Positions 1 to 8,233 of a DNA stretch of 51,377 nucleotides are shown here, piece by piece. The translations under genes were made by a program, and so were the position numbers. The notes beneath the pieces are model-generated. The model had not been told where the DNA came from. It searched no databases and was given only the letters and a program-made list of their open reading frames with translations. The stretch spans positions 1 through 51,377 of the forward strand of contig CAJXWJ010000021.1 of assembly GCA_913062925.1 (NCBI GenBank), written 5' to 3'. Origin of the DNA: an uncultured Pseudorhodobacter sp. Lineage in GTDB: Bacteria; Pseudomonadota; Alphaproteobacteria; Rhodobacterales; Rhodobacteraceae. Positions within the stretch are counted from its first letter, which is position 1; each line of letters begins with the position of its first letter.

Positions 1-552
1 GGCGCCGACGCAGAGGATAATCTGTGACCCCAGATAATCGCGGGCATTTTTCAGGCTGATGCCGCCGGTCGGGCAGAACGACACCTGCGGGATCGGCGCG
101 CCAAGCGATTTCAGAAAAGCAGCGCCCCCCGATTGCTCGGCTGGGAAGAATTTCTGCACCGTATAGCCCATTTCCAACAGCGCCATGACTTCAGAGGCGG
201 TGACTGCGCCCGGCAGCAAGGGCAGATCGTATTCCGCACAAGCGTCCAACAGCCGCTGCGTCGCCCCGGGCGAGACGCCGAATTTCGCACCAGCCGCCTT
301 GGCCGCTTTCACATCCGCAGGCGTCAGCAAGGTGCCTGCGCCGACAACACCGCCCTCAACCTCGGCCATCACCCGGATCGCATCCAGCGCGCAAGGTGTG
401 CGCAGCGTGACTTCTAAAGCAGGCAGACCGCCCTGCACCAAGGCCTGCGCAAGCGGGCGGGCATGGGCGATATCGTCGATCACCAGCACCGGTACCACGG
501 GGGCAAGACCGCAGATTTCAGCGGCTAGGCGGGATTGTTCAGCAGGGGTCAT
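1..552 (-). CDS. eda: 2-dehydro-3-deoxy-6-phosphogluconate (KDPG) aldolase, 3' end cut off by window
   Basis: Cytoplasmic class I aldolase that splits KDPG into pyruvate and glyceraldehyde 3-phosphate, the last step of the Entner-Doudoroff pathway. 184 residues are visible; the family is usually a little over 200, so only the C-terminal tail lies outside the window. The Schiff-base lysine motif QKFFPAEQSGG (Lys at about 134), the phosphate-binding CPTGGIS (about 160-166) and the early ALEVTLRT strand are all present. The start ATG at 552 follows an AAGGAGATTTTG ribosome site. It lies 88 bases downstream of edd on the same strand, so the two probably form an edd-eda operon. Identification is secure. 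Confidence 0.95.
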   Translation of the reverse strand, partial: MTPAEQSRLAAEICGLAPVVPVLVIDDIAHARPLAQALVQGGLPALEVTLRTPCALDAIRVMAEVEGGVVGAGTLLTPADVKAAKAAGAKFGVSPGATQRLLDACAEYDLPLLPGAVTASEVMALLEMGYTVQKFFPAEQSGGAAFLKSLGAPIPQVSFCPTGGISLKNARDYLGSQIILCVGA

Positions 553-640
553 CAAAATCTCCTTCCCCAAAATGGGGTCTGTAAACGGGATATTGCGGCG
601 CAGCTAAAGCGTTTTGCGCGGCAATGCACGGATGGTTTGG

Positions 641-2446
641 CTAAAGCACCACCGCCGCACCGGTTTCCGAGGTGCCGACATTGCGCCGGAACGCCTCGAA
701 CAGTTCGCGGCCAAGGCCGTGTGCATTGGCCGACAGATCAGCGGTGATCGGCGTGCGGCTGTCAAAATCGGGCGCAAGACAGGTCAGCGTGCCTGCCACC
801 GCATCCAAACGCACGATGTCGCCATCACGCAACCGCGCCAAGGGACCACCCTTGGCAGCCTCTGGCGAGACATGGATCGCCGCAGGCACCTTGCCCGAGG
901 CCCCCGACATCCGCCCATCAGTCACCAGCGCCATCTTCAATCCACGGTCTTGCAAAATCGTCAGCGAGGGCGTCAGCGAATGCAATTCGGGCATGCCATT
1001 GGCGCTTGGGCCTTGAAACCGCACCACAACCACGGTGTCCGTTGTGATCTCGCCAGCCTTGAACGCCGCCTTCACATCGTTTTGGTCGTGGAAAATCCGG
1101 CAAGGCGCCTCGATGATATGACGTTCAGGGGCCACGGCCGAAACCTTGATCACGCCGCGCCCAAGGTTGCCCGACAACTGCCGCAAGCCGCCGGTGGGTT
1201 GGAACGGATCAGCCGCAGGGCGCAAAATCCGGTCGTTCAACGAGGCTTTCGGCCCGTCTTGCCAAGACAAACGCCCCTCGACCAGCTTTGGCTCGCGGCT
1301 ATAGCTGGCAATCGACTCGCCCATCACCGATTTTGCATCCGCGTGCATCAGCCCAGCCTCTAGCAATTGACCGATCATATAGCCCAGACCGCCCGCGGCA
1401 TGAAAATGGTTCACATCGGCCAGACCGTTTGGATAGACCTTGGCCATCAGCGGCACCGCTTGGCTGATGTCATCAAAATCGGCCAGATCCAGCAAGATGC
1501 CCGAGGCCCGCGCCATCGCAGGCAGGTGCAGCACCAGATTGGTTGAGCCGCCCGTCGCCATAAGACCAACCAGCCCGTTGACATAGGCGCGCTCGTCCAA
1601 AATCTCGCCCGCTGGGCGGAAGTCATTGCCAAGCGCCGTCATGCTTGCGGCGCGTTCCACCGCAGCCGAGGTGAGGGCCGCGCGCAAGGGGGTGTCTGGG
1701 TTGACAAAAGACGCGCCGGGCAGATGCAGGCCCATGAATTCCATCAGCATCTGGTTGGTATTGGCGGTGCCGTAAAAGGTGCAGGTGCCAATGCCATGAT
1801 ACGAGGCCATCTCGGCCGCCATCAGCTCGGCGCGTGTGGCTTTGCCTTCGGCAAAGGCATTGCGCACCTTTGATTTTTCATCGTTTGGAATCCCCGAGGT
1901 CATCGGTCCCGCAGGCACAAAGACCGCAGGAATATGGCCAAAGGTGGCGGCGGCCATCACAAGGCCGGGCACGATCTTGTCGCAAACGCCTAGAAAGATC
2001 GCCGAGTCAAAGGCGTTGTGGCTCAGCGCCACCCCCGCCGCCAGCGCAATCACATCGCGCGAGAACAGCGACAGCTCCATCCCCGGCTGACCTTGCGTCA
2101 CCCCATCGCACATCGCAGGCACACCGCCCGCCACCTGCGCCGTGGCGCCAGCGCGCCGGGCGGCCTCGCGGATAATTTTTGGGTAATCCTCATAGGGCTG
2201 ATGCGCCGAAAGCATGTCATTATAGGCGGTGACAATGCCAATATTGGGCGCGCGTACGCTGGCCAATTCGGCCTTATCCTCGACCATCGCGGCATAGGCA
2301 TGGGCTTGGTTGCCACAACTAAGGTGCGCGCGCACTGGGCCTGCCTGCACGGCCGCACCGATCTGGGCAAGATAGCGCCCTCGCGTCGCAAGCGAGCGTT
2401 CGCGGATGCGATCAGTGACACGGTCGATGGTGGAGTTAAGCGACAT
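641..2446 (-). CDS. edd: Phosphogluconate dehydratase
   Basis: Iron-sulfur dehydratase that converts 6-phosphogluconate to KDPG, the committing step of the Entner-Doudoroff pathway. The protein has 601 residues, the normal length for Edd, and belongs to the IlvD/Edd family. Cluster-ligand cysteines are seen in VCDKIVPG (Cys155) and [13 protein letters not shown] (Cys222), and another conserved cysteine lies in [15 protein letters not shown] (Cys113). The C-terminal [16 protein letters not shown] motif is intact. The start ATG at 2446 has a GAGG ribosome site eight bases upstream. Lack of a nearby zwf/pgl means the rest of the pathway is elsewhere. Regulation is probably by a LacI-type repressor acting at the palindrome upstream (inference). 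Confidence 0.97.
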   Translation of the reverse strand: MSLNSTIDRVTDRIRERSLATRGRYLAQIGAAVQAGPVRAHLSCGNQAHAYAAMVEDKAELASVRAPNIGIVTAYNDMLSAHQPYEDYPKIIREAARRAGATAQVAGGVPAMCDGVTQGQPGMELSLFSRDVIALAAGVALSHNAFDSAIFLGVCDKIVPGLVMAAATFGHIPAVFVPAGPMTSGIPNDEKSKVRNAFAEGKATRAELMAAEMASYHGIGTCTFYGTANTNQMLMEFMGLHLPGASFVNPDTPLRAALTSAAVERAASMTALGNDFRPAGEILDERAYVNGLVGLMATGGSTNLVLHLPAMARASGILLDLADFDDISQAVPLMAKVYPNGLADVNHFHAAGGLGYMIGQLLEAGLMHADAKSVMGESIASYSREPKLVEGRLSWQDGPKASLNDRILRPAADPFQPTGGLRQLSGNLGRGVIKVSAVAPERHIIEAPCRIFHDQNDVKAAFKAGEITTDTVVVVRFQGPSANGMPELHSLTPSLTILQDRGLKMALVTDGRMSGASGKVPAAIHVSPEAAKGGPLARLRDGDIVRLDAVAGTLTCLAPDFDSRTPITADLSANAHGLGRELFEAFRRNVGTSETGAAVVL

Positions 2447-2473
2447 AAGAGCCTCGATCTGACGGATGACACA

Positions 2474-2502
2474 AATCTAGCAGATGCCGTTAGCGCTAAC
2501 AA
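2474..2502 (-). promoter_or_regulatory. Predicted promoter of edd-eda
   Basis: On the minus strand TTGTTA (2497-2502) and TAGATT (2474-2479) are separated by exactly 17 bases, and the edd ATG lies 28 bases further on. Both hexamers match the sigma-70 consensus at four of six positions. The -35 box and the upstream half of the spacer are covered by the palindrome at 2489-2500, which suggests repression by occlusion. This is sequence inspection only. Confidence 0.5.
2489..2500. promoter_or_regulatory. Perfect palindrome GTTAGCGCTAAC, candidate LacI-family operator
   Basis: A 12-bp perfect palindrome with a central CG step, in the region between edd and the divergent lipoprotein gene. The core TTAGCGCTAA has the form typical of LacI-family operators that control sugar catabolism. 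It overlaps the predicted edd -35 element. No LacI-type regulator gene is present in the window, so the repressor would be encoded elsewhere. Confidence 0.55.
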
Positions 2503-2672
2503 CCCGCGCGGCGGCGAAATCGCAAAAAATCCGCCACAGAGGGTAACGACGAGGTATCGTGCAGTCTGTGGGGGCGGCTTCCTTAGTGTTGCAACAGTTA
2601 ACGCAAATTCTTGCCATATTTGCAGCGCAAAACGGCGTCAGATCCGCAAGGCGCGGCTTGAGAGGCGAAAAG

Positions 2673-3359
2673 ATGTCAGCAGTTAGAACGGTGGTCGCAT
2701 TGGTGGTTTTGGGGCTTGCGGGCTGTGCGGCCCCGCCACAAACCACGCGTGCGGCGCATTTTCTGCAAGCAGAAGTGCCCACGCTGGCCAAAGCCGAAGC
2801 CCCGCGCGGCCTGACTGTTCTGCAATCGCAATATGATGTGGTTGCGGTAAATGTCGTAGTGCCCAGCAGCCTTAGGGTCTCGGAGGCCAATAGCTTGCTG
2901 CCTAACGCAGACATCGTCTGGCGCGGTGATCCGCCCGGCGACCGCTATGCGCAAATCAAATCGATTTTCGAGACCGCCTTTGCGCGCGGCACCTCGATGA
3001 TGCGCAAAGGCCCTCAGGTGGTGGTGGATATCGAAGTGACGAGCTTTCACGCGGTGACCGAAAAGGCGCGCTTTACCGTTGGCGGTATCCATAACATGCA
3101 TTTTCTGATGAGCCTGCGCGATGCGCAAACAGGCGCGCTTTTGCAACCGCCACGGCTGATTGTGGCCGACACCCATGCCGCAGGCGGCGCTAAGGCGCTG
3201 GCCGAGGATGCCGCAGGGCGAACGCAAAAGGTCGTGGTGACCGAGCGTCTGGCCGAGGTAGCGCGGCGCGAGCTTTCGGCGGTGGTGGCGATGCCGCCAG
3301 ATTTGGTGATGTCTGCACAGCTTGACAGCACCAGCCTGCGCGCCTCGGCACTGCGTTAA
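2673..3359 (+). CDS. Predicted outer-membrane or periplasmic lipoprotein of unknown function
   Basis: A 228-residue protein whose N terminus is a lipoprotein signal: short hydrophobic stretch and the lipobox LAGC with the lipid-accepting Cys at 18. I chose the ATG at 2673, preceded by AGAGGCG, because it places the signal peptide at the N terminus; an upstream in-frame start at 2559 would bury it. The mature part has no catalytic motif I recognise. It resembles a conserved lipoprotein found across Rhodobacterales (possibly the family named DUF6778; recalled, not searched). It is divergent from edd and 48 bases upstream of the RlmI-like gene. Confidence 0.8.
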   Translation: MSAVRTVVALVVLGLAGCAAPPQTTRAAHFLQAEVPTLAKAEAPRGLTVLQSQYDVVAVNVVVPSSLRVSEANSLLPNADIVWRGDPPGDRYAQIKSIFETAFARGTSMMRKGPQVVVDIEVTSFHAVTEKARFTVGGIHNMHFLMSLRDAQTGALLQPPRLIVADTHAAGGAKALAEDAAGRTQKVVVTERLAEVARRELSAVVAMPPDLVMSAQLDSTSLRASALR

Positions 3360-3407
3360 ACCAAGACCTCTTTCCAGCCGCCTCGGAACACAGTAAGGGA
3401 GGAGGCT

Positions 3408-4649
3408 ATGACATCCCCCATCTCGCACTCCCCCGCTGAAGAGGCTGCCGAACAGGTTTCGCGCAACCATCCCGTTGTTCGCCTGAAACCAAAGGCCGAA
3501 GCCCGCGCGATCCGCCACGGCTTTCCTTGGGTCTATGCAGACGAGCTGGTCACTGACCGCCGTACGCAGGGTCTTGCGCCGGGTGCGCTGGCGATTTTGC
3601 AAGACGGCGAGCGTCGTGATCTGGGCTTGGTGACCGTTAACACCAATTCCAAGATCATCGCCCGCATGCTGGATCGTAACCCCGAGGCCGTGATCGACCA
3701 AAGCTGGTTTGAAGCGCGGCTGTCGCGGGCGCTGGATCTGCGCGCGCGGCTTTATGCCCAGCCCTTCTATCGGTTGGTGCATGCGGAATCTGACGGTCTG
3801 CCGGGCATTGTGATCGACCGCTTTGGCGATGTTGCTGTGGTGCAGCCCAACGCCGCTTGGGCCGAGGCGCATCTGGCCGATCTGGTCGCCGCCTTGATCG
3901 CGGTGACAGGGGTGACAACGGTTGTCAAAAACGGCACGGGCCGCTCGCGCGGGCTGGAAGGTCTGCCCGAGGAAACCTTGGTGCTGACCGGCGCTGTTGC
4001 AGGCCCGATTGCGGTGCCGATGAACGGCGCCACCTATTTCGCAGATGTCACAGGCGGGCAAAAAACCGGCCTGTTCTTTGATCAGCGCCCCAATCATGCC
4101 TTTGCAGCCAGCCTTGCACGCGGCGCGCGGGTGTTGGATGTCTTTGCCCATGTTGGCGGCTTTGGGCTTGCAGCCCTTGCCGGTGGTGCGGCTTCGACCT
4201 TGGCGGTCGATGCCTCTGCCGCCGCTTTGGCCTTGGCTGAACAGGGCGCGCTGGCCTCTGGTTTTGCCGATCGTTTCAGCACCCGCCAAGGCGACGCCTT
4301 TGCAGCCCTTGAGGCTTTGGGGGCCGAAGGTGCCGCCTTTGAGGTGGTGATCTGCGATCCGCCAGCCTTTGCGCCTGCAAAACCAGCACTAGAAGCGGGC
4401 CTGCGCGCCTATGAACGCATCGCGCGGCTGGCAGCGCCTTTGGTGGCACCGGGGGGCTATCTTGTGCTCTGTTCTTGCAGCCATGCGGCGGATCTGTCGT
4501 CTTTCCGCAACGCTTGCGGGCGCGGCATTGGCCGCGGCGGGCGGCGTGGGCAGTTGTTGCACACGGGCTTTGCGGGCCCAGATCATCCGATGCTGCCGCA
4601 GCTTGCCGAAACCGGCTACCTCAAATCGCTCGTGTTCCGGCTGGATTGA
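3408..4649 (+). CDS. RlmI-like class I SAM-dependent rRNA (cytosine-5) methyltransferase
   Basis: A 413-residue enzyme expected to methylate a cytosine of 23S rRNA. The order is an N-terminal PUA-like domain (about 20-100, with the HGFPWVYADEL motif), a linker domain containing GLPGIVIDRFGD, and a Rossmann methyltransferase domain. The methyltransferase features are TYFADVTGGQKTGLFFDQR (about 207-225), the SAM loop VLDVFAHVGGFGLAAL, the VICDPPAF catalytic motif and a late VLCSCSH cysteine motif. A GGGAGGAGG ribosome site precedes the ATG. The stop codon overlaps the start of the PIN gene (TGATG), so the two are translationally coupled. RlmI/RlmK-type specificity is inferred from family resemblance only. 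Confidence 0.88.
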   Translation: MTSPISHSPAEEAAEQVSRNHPVVRLKPKAEARAIRHGFPWVYADELVTDRRTQGLAPGALAILQDGERRDLGLVTVNTNSKIIARMLDRNPEAVIDQSWFEARLSRALDLRARLYAQPFYRLVHAESDGLPGIVIDRFGDVAVVQPNAAWAEAHLADLVAALIAVTGVTTVVKNGTGRSRGLEGLPEETLVLTGAVAGPIAVPMNGATYFADVTGGQKTGLFFDQRPNHAFAASLARGARVLDVFAHVGGFGLAALAGGAASTLAVDASAAALALAEQGALASGFADRFSTRQGDAFAALEALGAEGAAFEVVICDPPAFAPAKPALEAGLRAYERIARLAAPLVAPGGYLVLCSCSHAADLSSFRNACGRGIGRGGRRGQLLHTGFAGPDHPMLPQLAETGYLKSLVFRLD

Positions 4650-5191
4650 TGAAGGCCGTCCTTGACGCCTGCGTGATCTATCCCACCGTGCTGCGTGAAA
4701 TCCTGACAGGGGTTGCGGCGCTTGGCCTATACGAGCCGCTCTGGTCTGACCGCATCTTGCGCGAATGGACCAGAGCCACCGCCAAGCTGGGCGCGCTTGC
4801 CCAAGCCGAGGCGGAGGGTGAGGCGCTGCTGTTCCGCGCCGCCTTTCCGCGCGGCCAAATCCGCGATCAGCCCAGCATCGAAGCGCGGCTGCATCTGCCG
4901 GATGACAACGATCTGCATGTGCTGGCGGTGGCGATTGCGGGCCATGCCGATTGCATCGTCACCTTCAACGCCAAGGATTTTCCGCGCCATGTCTTGGCCG
5001 AAGACGGGATCGAGCGGCGCGATCCTGACAGCCTGTTGTGGCAGCTGTGGTCGTTTCACCCCGAGGCGGTCGCGGGCGTGGTGTGCCGCGTCCACGCCAC
5101 CGCCGAACGTCTGGCGGGCAATCCGATCCCGCTGAAATCTCTGCTAAAGCGCGCGCAATTGCCGAAACTGGCCAAGGCGATGGCCGCCTAG
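4649..5191 (+). CDS. PIN-domain protein (predicted ribonuclease)
   Basis: A 180-residue PIN-like protein. The conserved acidic residues are visible: Asp6 in AVLDACVIYP, Glu39 in DRILREWTR, Asp88 in PDDNDLHVLA and Asp110 in NAKDFP, the arrangement of a metal-dependent RNase active site. About 50 residues follow the PIN core (PLKSLLKRAQLPKLAKAMA region). It starts inside the stop codon of the RlmI-like gene (TGATG) and has no small antitoxin gene beside it, unlike VapBC modules. The ATG at 4649 is preferred over an upstream start at 4475 that would overlap the methyltransferase. The function could be RNA processing linked to the methyltransferase, which is inference. Confidence 0.85.
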   Translation: MKAVLDACVIYPTVLREILTGVAALGLYEPLWSDRILREWTRATAKLGALAQAEAEGEALLFRAAFPRGQIRDQPSIEARLHLPDDNDLHVLAVAIAGHADCIVTFNAKDFPRHVLAEDGIERRDPDSLLWQLWSFHPEAVAGVVCRVHATAERLAGNPIPLKSLLKRAQLPKLAKAMAA

Positions 5192-5871
5192 ATCTGCCAG
5201 CGCGCGGCACGCGCCTGAATCGCTGCGATGCGCTCATCGGTCTTGGGATGGCTGCGCACCCAAGCCGGCACGCTTGATCCATCCGACCCCGTCAGCCGCC
5301 CCAATTTCTGAAACAACGAGATTTGCGGCCCGATGCCGATGCCGGCCTTGACCAGCAAAGCGCTGGCATAGGCATCGGCTTCGAACTCGTCGCGCCGCGA
5401 CAGCCGCGCCATCAGCACCGAGGAAATCCCGCGCGCCAGCAGCACGCCAATGCCCGGCAAGAACCGGTTGAGCAGGGTCGACAGCATCATGAACACCGCG
5501 TTTTGCCCCGAAAAATCCACCATCCGCCGCCGCGAATGGCCCAGAGCCACATGACCCAATTCATGCGCAATCACCGCAGCCAGCTCTTCATTGCTGACCT
5601 CGCCCCTCTCGCGGCGCTGCAAAAAGCCGCGCGTCAGATAGATTTGCCCGTCATGCGCCGCAAGCCCGTTCACCGCCGCAATCTCATAGATATTGACGCC
5701 AATCGCCGGCAGTTCAAGCGCCTGTGCCAGACGGTCTACCAGCGCCTGCAAGTCAGCGTCACGCATTGGTTGGCTTTGCGCTTTCAGAGCCTTACTGCTT
5801 TGCGCAGCCGAAAAGCGCAGCATGACGTAGCCATAAGCAAGGCCAAGCAAAAGAGGCAGGAACTTTATCAT
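5188..5871 (-). CDS. M48-family zinc metalloprotease
   Basis: A 227-residue protease with an N-terminal membrane or signal segment (residues 1-20, MIKFLPLLLGLAYGYVML). The HExxH zinc motif is IAHELGH (His103, Glu104, His107), with a downstream Glu in SRRDEFEADAYA (about 165) as third zinc ligand. The C-terminal SHPKTDERIAAI is typical of the YggG/Ste24-like short M48 group. Such enzymes act in the periplasm or at the inner membrane in protein quality control. The gene converges on the PIN gene with a 4-base overlap of their 3' ends. Confidence 0.9.
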   Translation of the reverse strand: MIKFLPLLLGLAYGYVMLRFSAAQSSKALKAQSQPMRDADLQALVDRLAQALELPAIGVNIYEIAAVNGLAAHDGQIYLTRGFLQRRERGEVSNEELAAVIAHELGHVALGHSRRRMVDFSGQNAVFMMLSTLLNRFLPGIGVLLARGISSVLMARLSRRDEFEADAYASALLVKAGIGIGPQISLFQKLGRLTGSDGSSVPAWVRSHPKTDERIAAIQARAARWQI

Positions 5872-5907
5872 AACCCATGATATGGGGCAGGGCGGCGCGA
5901 TTGCAAC

Positions 5908-6504
5908 TTAAGGCCGGTGGCTGTGGTGCAAATGTCGCAGCCAAATCGCAAGGCCGATCATCACCGTGCCCGCAGCCAAAAGCCCCAGAACAGAGCCCAG
6001 CATCTCGGTCGCAGCCTCGATATTGCCGGCAAAGCCGTAGCCAAAGCCTATATAAAGCCCCGCCCAAACCGCCTCGCCGGTCCCCCCCGCAAGGCTAAAG
6101 CGGCGCCAGTCATAGCCCGCGCTGCCCGCCGTCAGATTGACCCAAGGCCCCAAGGGGCTGAACAGCCAGCGCGACAAAAACACGCCCTGAAGCCCGCGCT
6201 TTTCCAAGACCTCGACGGCGCGCGCCAGCAGATGCGCCCGCGCGGGGTTGCGCTGCATACGCGCCAACAGCGGCGCGCCAAACCTGCGCCCGATCCAAAA
6301 CCCCAGCTGATCGCCCGCAATCCCGCCCGTGGCCGCAGCCGCAAGGCTGGGCAGCAGCGCCAAATCCCCCGCCGCGACAAACCCCCCCGCCGTCAGCATC
6401 AGGATCGAGGCCGGGATCGGCAGCGCAAGGCAAGACAGGAAGGTGCCCGCCGCCAAAAGCCACAGCCCATAGGTCGGCACCAAGGCCAAAAGCCATTCGG
6501 TCAT
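5908..6504 (-). CDS. DedA-family (SNARE-associated) membrane protein
   Basis: A 198-residue multi-pass inner-membrane protein of the DedA/VTT family, many of which are implicated in lipid transport and membrane homeostasis. Features include the hydrophobic start LVPTYGLWLLAAGTFL, GDQLGFWIGRRFG, and the family motif SRWLFSPLGPWVNLTAG with its conserved arginine and prolines. I used the ATG at 6504, one base after the stop of the preceding gene, rather than the upstream start at 6525 that would overlap that gene. It ends the minus-strand run that includes the VWA gene. Confidence 0.85.
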   Translation of the reverse strand: MTEWLLALVPTYGLWLLAAGTFLSCLALPIPASILMLTAGGFVAAGDLALLPSLAAAATGGIAGDQLGFWIGRRFGAPLLARMQRNPARAHLLARAVEVLEKRGLQGVFLSRWLFSPLGPWVNLTAGSAGYDWRRFSLAGGTGEAVWAGLYIGFGYGFAGNIEAATEMLGSVLGLLAAGTVMIGLAIWLRHLHHSHRP

Positions 6505-6505
6505 G

Positions 6506-6841
6506 CTAGGGCGCCTTTGCCGCAAAATCGGCGATGGCGGCCTGAACCGCGCCGATCAGCTGCGCCTCGGGGATCCCGCGCGCTTTTGCGATTTCGGACA
6601 GGGGCTGCGGGTGCTGGCTGGGGTCTATGCCCAGAGCCGCCGCGATTTCGGCTGCGGGCAGGTGCCAGGATTTCGCGACATAGCCCAGCGTCATCCAGCC
6701 TTGCAGCTGTTCTTGGTGATGCGCGGGGTCCGACCAATAGAGAGTTTGCCGCACCAGCCTGCCCGCAAAAAACAGCGTCAGCACCGTGGCCAGAACAAAG
6801 CTTGCCACCAGATAGGGATGATGCCGCCAAAGCCTGCGCAT
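6506..6841 (-). CDS. Small membrane-anchored protein of unknown function
   Basis: A 111-residue protein with one strong transmembrane segment near the N terminus (about residues 10-28, LVASFVLATVLTLFFAGRLV). It is followed by a soluble part with two short helix-rich repeats containing AAALGIDP and ARGIPEAQ. The ATG at 6841 overlaps the TGA of the VWA gene (TGATG), and its stop is one base from the DedA start, so VWA, this gene and dedA are translationally linked. I do not recognise the family. Confidence 0.7.
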   Translation of the reverse strand: MRRLWRHHPYLVASFVLATVLTLFFAGRLVRQTLYWSDPAHHQEQLQGWMTLGYVAKSWHLPAAEIAAALGIDPSQHPQPLSEIAKARGIPEAQLIGAVQAAIADFAAKAP

Positions 6842-8022
6842 CAACGTAACGCCTTTATGCCAGTCGACAGGCCTTCCAAGGTCATCGGCACCATGCGGCC
6901 TTCAAAGATCTGGCTGATCAGGCGGATGGACTGGGTGTAGCCCCAATGCGCTTGCGGCACGGGGTTGATCCACAGATGGTTGGGCCATTGCGCACAGGCG
7001 CGCTGCAACCAGACTTGACCGGCCTCGGCGTTCCAATGTTCATTGGCGCCACCGGGGTGTAAAACCTCATAGGGGCTCATCGAGGCATCGCCGACAAATA
7101 TCGCTTTGTAATCGGTGCCATAGCTGCGCAAAACGTCCCAAGTGGGCGTCTGATCATCCCAGCGCCGCGCGTTGTCGCGCCAAACGCCTTCGTAAAGGCA
7201 GTTGTGAAAATAAAACGGCACCAGATGTTTGAACTCGGCGCGCGCGGCGGAAAACAGCTCTTCCATCAGGGTGATATAGGGGTCCATCGAGCCGCCAATA
7301 TCAAAGAAGATCAGTACCTTGACCGCATTTCTGCGTTCAGGGCGCAGCTGCACATCCAGCCAGCCTTGCTGGGCGGTGGCGCGGATGGTGCCGTCCAGAT
7401 CCAGTTCCTCGCTGGCCCCATCGCGCGCCCATTTGCGCAAGCGCCGCAGCGCCACTTTGATCGAGCGGCTGCTAAGCTCGGCGCGGTCGTCCAGATTGCG
7501 AAATTCGCGCTTGTCCCAGACCTTAACCGCGCGCTGATGGCGGCTTTGATCTTGGCCAATCCGCACGCCTTCCGGGTTATAGCCATAAGCGCCAAAGGGC
7601 GAGGTGCCAGCGGTGCCGATCCACTTGCTGCCGCCTTGATGGCGCGCCTTTTGCTCGGCCAGCCGGTCTTTGAGGGTTTGCATCAGCGCCTCAAAGCCGC
7701 CCAAAGCCGAAATTGCGGCGCGCTCCTCGGCAGTTAGATGCTTTTCGGCCAGCTTTTCCAGCCATTCTGCGGGCAAATCTAAGGCCTGCAACACCTCGGC
7801 GGGCGAGATCGCCTCAAGCCCCTGAAAGCTTTGGGCAAAGGCGCGGTCAAAGCGGTCGATGTGACGCTCGTCTTTCACCATCAGCGCGCGGGCAAGGTAG
7901 TAAAACCCTTCGGGGTCGTAGGTCACAAGCCCTGCGGCCAGAGCTTCCATGAACACCAGGAATTCGCGCAGGCTGACGGGTACGCCCTCTTGCCGCATGG
8001 CTTGAAAGAAGGGCAGGAACAT
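6841..8022 (-). CDS. VWA-domain protein of the CoxE-like family
   Basis: A 393-residue protein. The N-terminal two thirds (SLREFLVFMEALAAGL, then a charged linker) match CoxE-like proteins. The C-terminal von Willebrand A fold begins near VKVLIFFDIGGSMDPY, where the MIDAS motif DxGxS is D241-I-G-G-S245. CoxE-like VWA proteins work with MoxR-type AAA ATPases in maturation or remodelling of protein complexes. A MoxR gene is present on the same strand at 10288-11127, separated by two other genes and a non-coding gap. AGAGGCC lies just before the ATG at 8022. The client complex is not visible. Confidence 0.88.
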   Translation of the reverse strand: MFLPFFQAMRQEGVPVSLREFLVFMEALAAGLVTYDPEGFYYLARALMVKDERHIDRFDRAFAQSFQGLEAISPAEVLQALDLPAEWLEKLAEKHLTAEERAAISALGGFEALMQTLKDRLAEQKARHQGGSKWIGTAGTSPFGAYGYNPEGVRIGQDQSRHQRAVKVWDKREFRNLDDRAELSSRSIKVALRRLRKWARDGASEELDLDGTIRATAQQGWLDVQLRPERRNAVKVLIFFDIGGSMDPYITLMEELFSAARAEFKHLVPFYFHNCLYEGVWRDNARRWDDQTPTWDVLRSYGTDYKAIFVGDASMSPYEVLHPGGANEHWNAEAGQVWLQRACAQWPNHLWINPVPQAHWGYTQSIRLISQIFEGRMVPMTLEGLSTGIKALR

Positions 8023-8031
8023 CTTGGCCTC

Positions 8032-8196
8032 TTACAGCATGCGTTCCAAAAAGATCGTCAAAAATAGTCCGATCAGCGTGAAGAAAATCGCAAATCCCGC
8101 GCCATATTGCAGCGCATCCAATTTGCGCCCGCCGCGCCGAAGCGCCAAGACAGCGCCAAAAACTGCCCCCAGAAAAAAGCCGCCGATGACGATCAA
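8032..8196 (-). CDS. Small two-helix membrane protein (54 residues)
   Basis: The reading frame encodes two hydrophobic segments (IVIGGFFLGAVFGAVLAL and YGAGFAIFFTLIGLFLTIFL) separated by a basic loop RRGGRKLD. There is no ATG near the hydrophobic start. I chose the TTG at 8196 because AAGGGGCAGGG lies just upstream, and a longer reading frame would run antisense-free into the DUF2927 gene. Nine bases separate its stop from the VWA start, so it is probably cotranscribed. The start is uncertain and the function unknown. Confidence 0.6.
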   Translation of the reverse strand: MIVIGGFFLGAVFGAVLALRRGGRKLDALQYGAGFAIFFTLIGLFLTIFLERML

Positions 8197-8233
8197 AACC
8201 CTGCCCCTTATGTCTAGGGCAGGGCTTTCACAC

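Noticed and set aside
2676-4289. A 537-codon open frame on the minus strand
   Set aside because: It is antisense to the lipoprotein and RlmI-like genes; its translation is rich in Arg, Gln, His and Gly without motifs, as expected from a GC-rich shadow frame.
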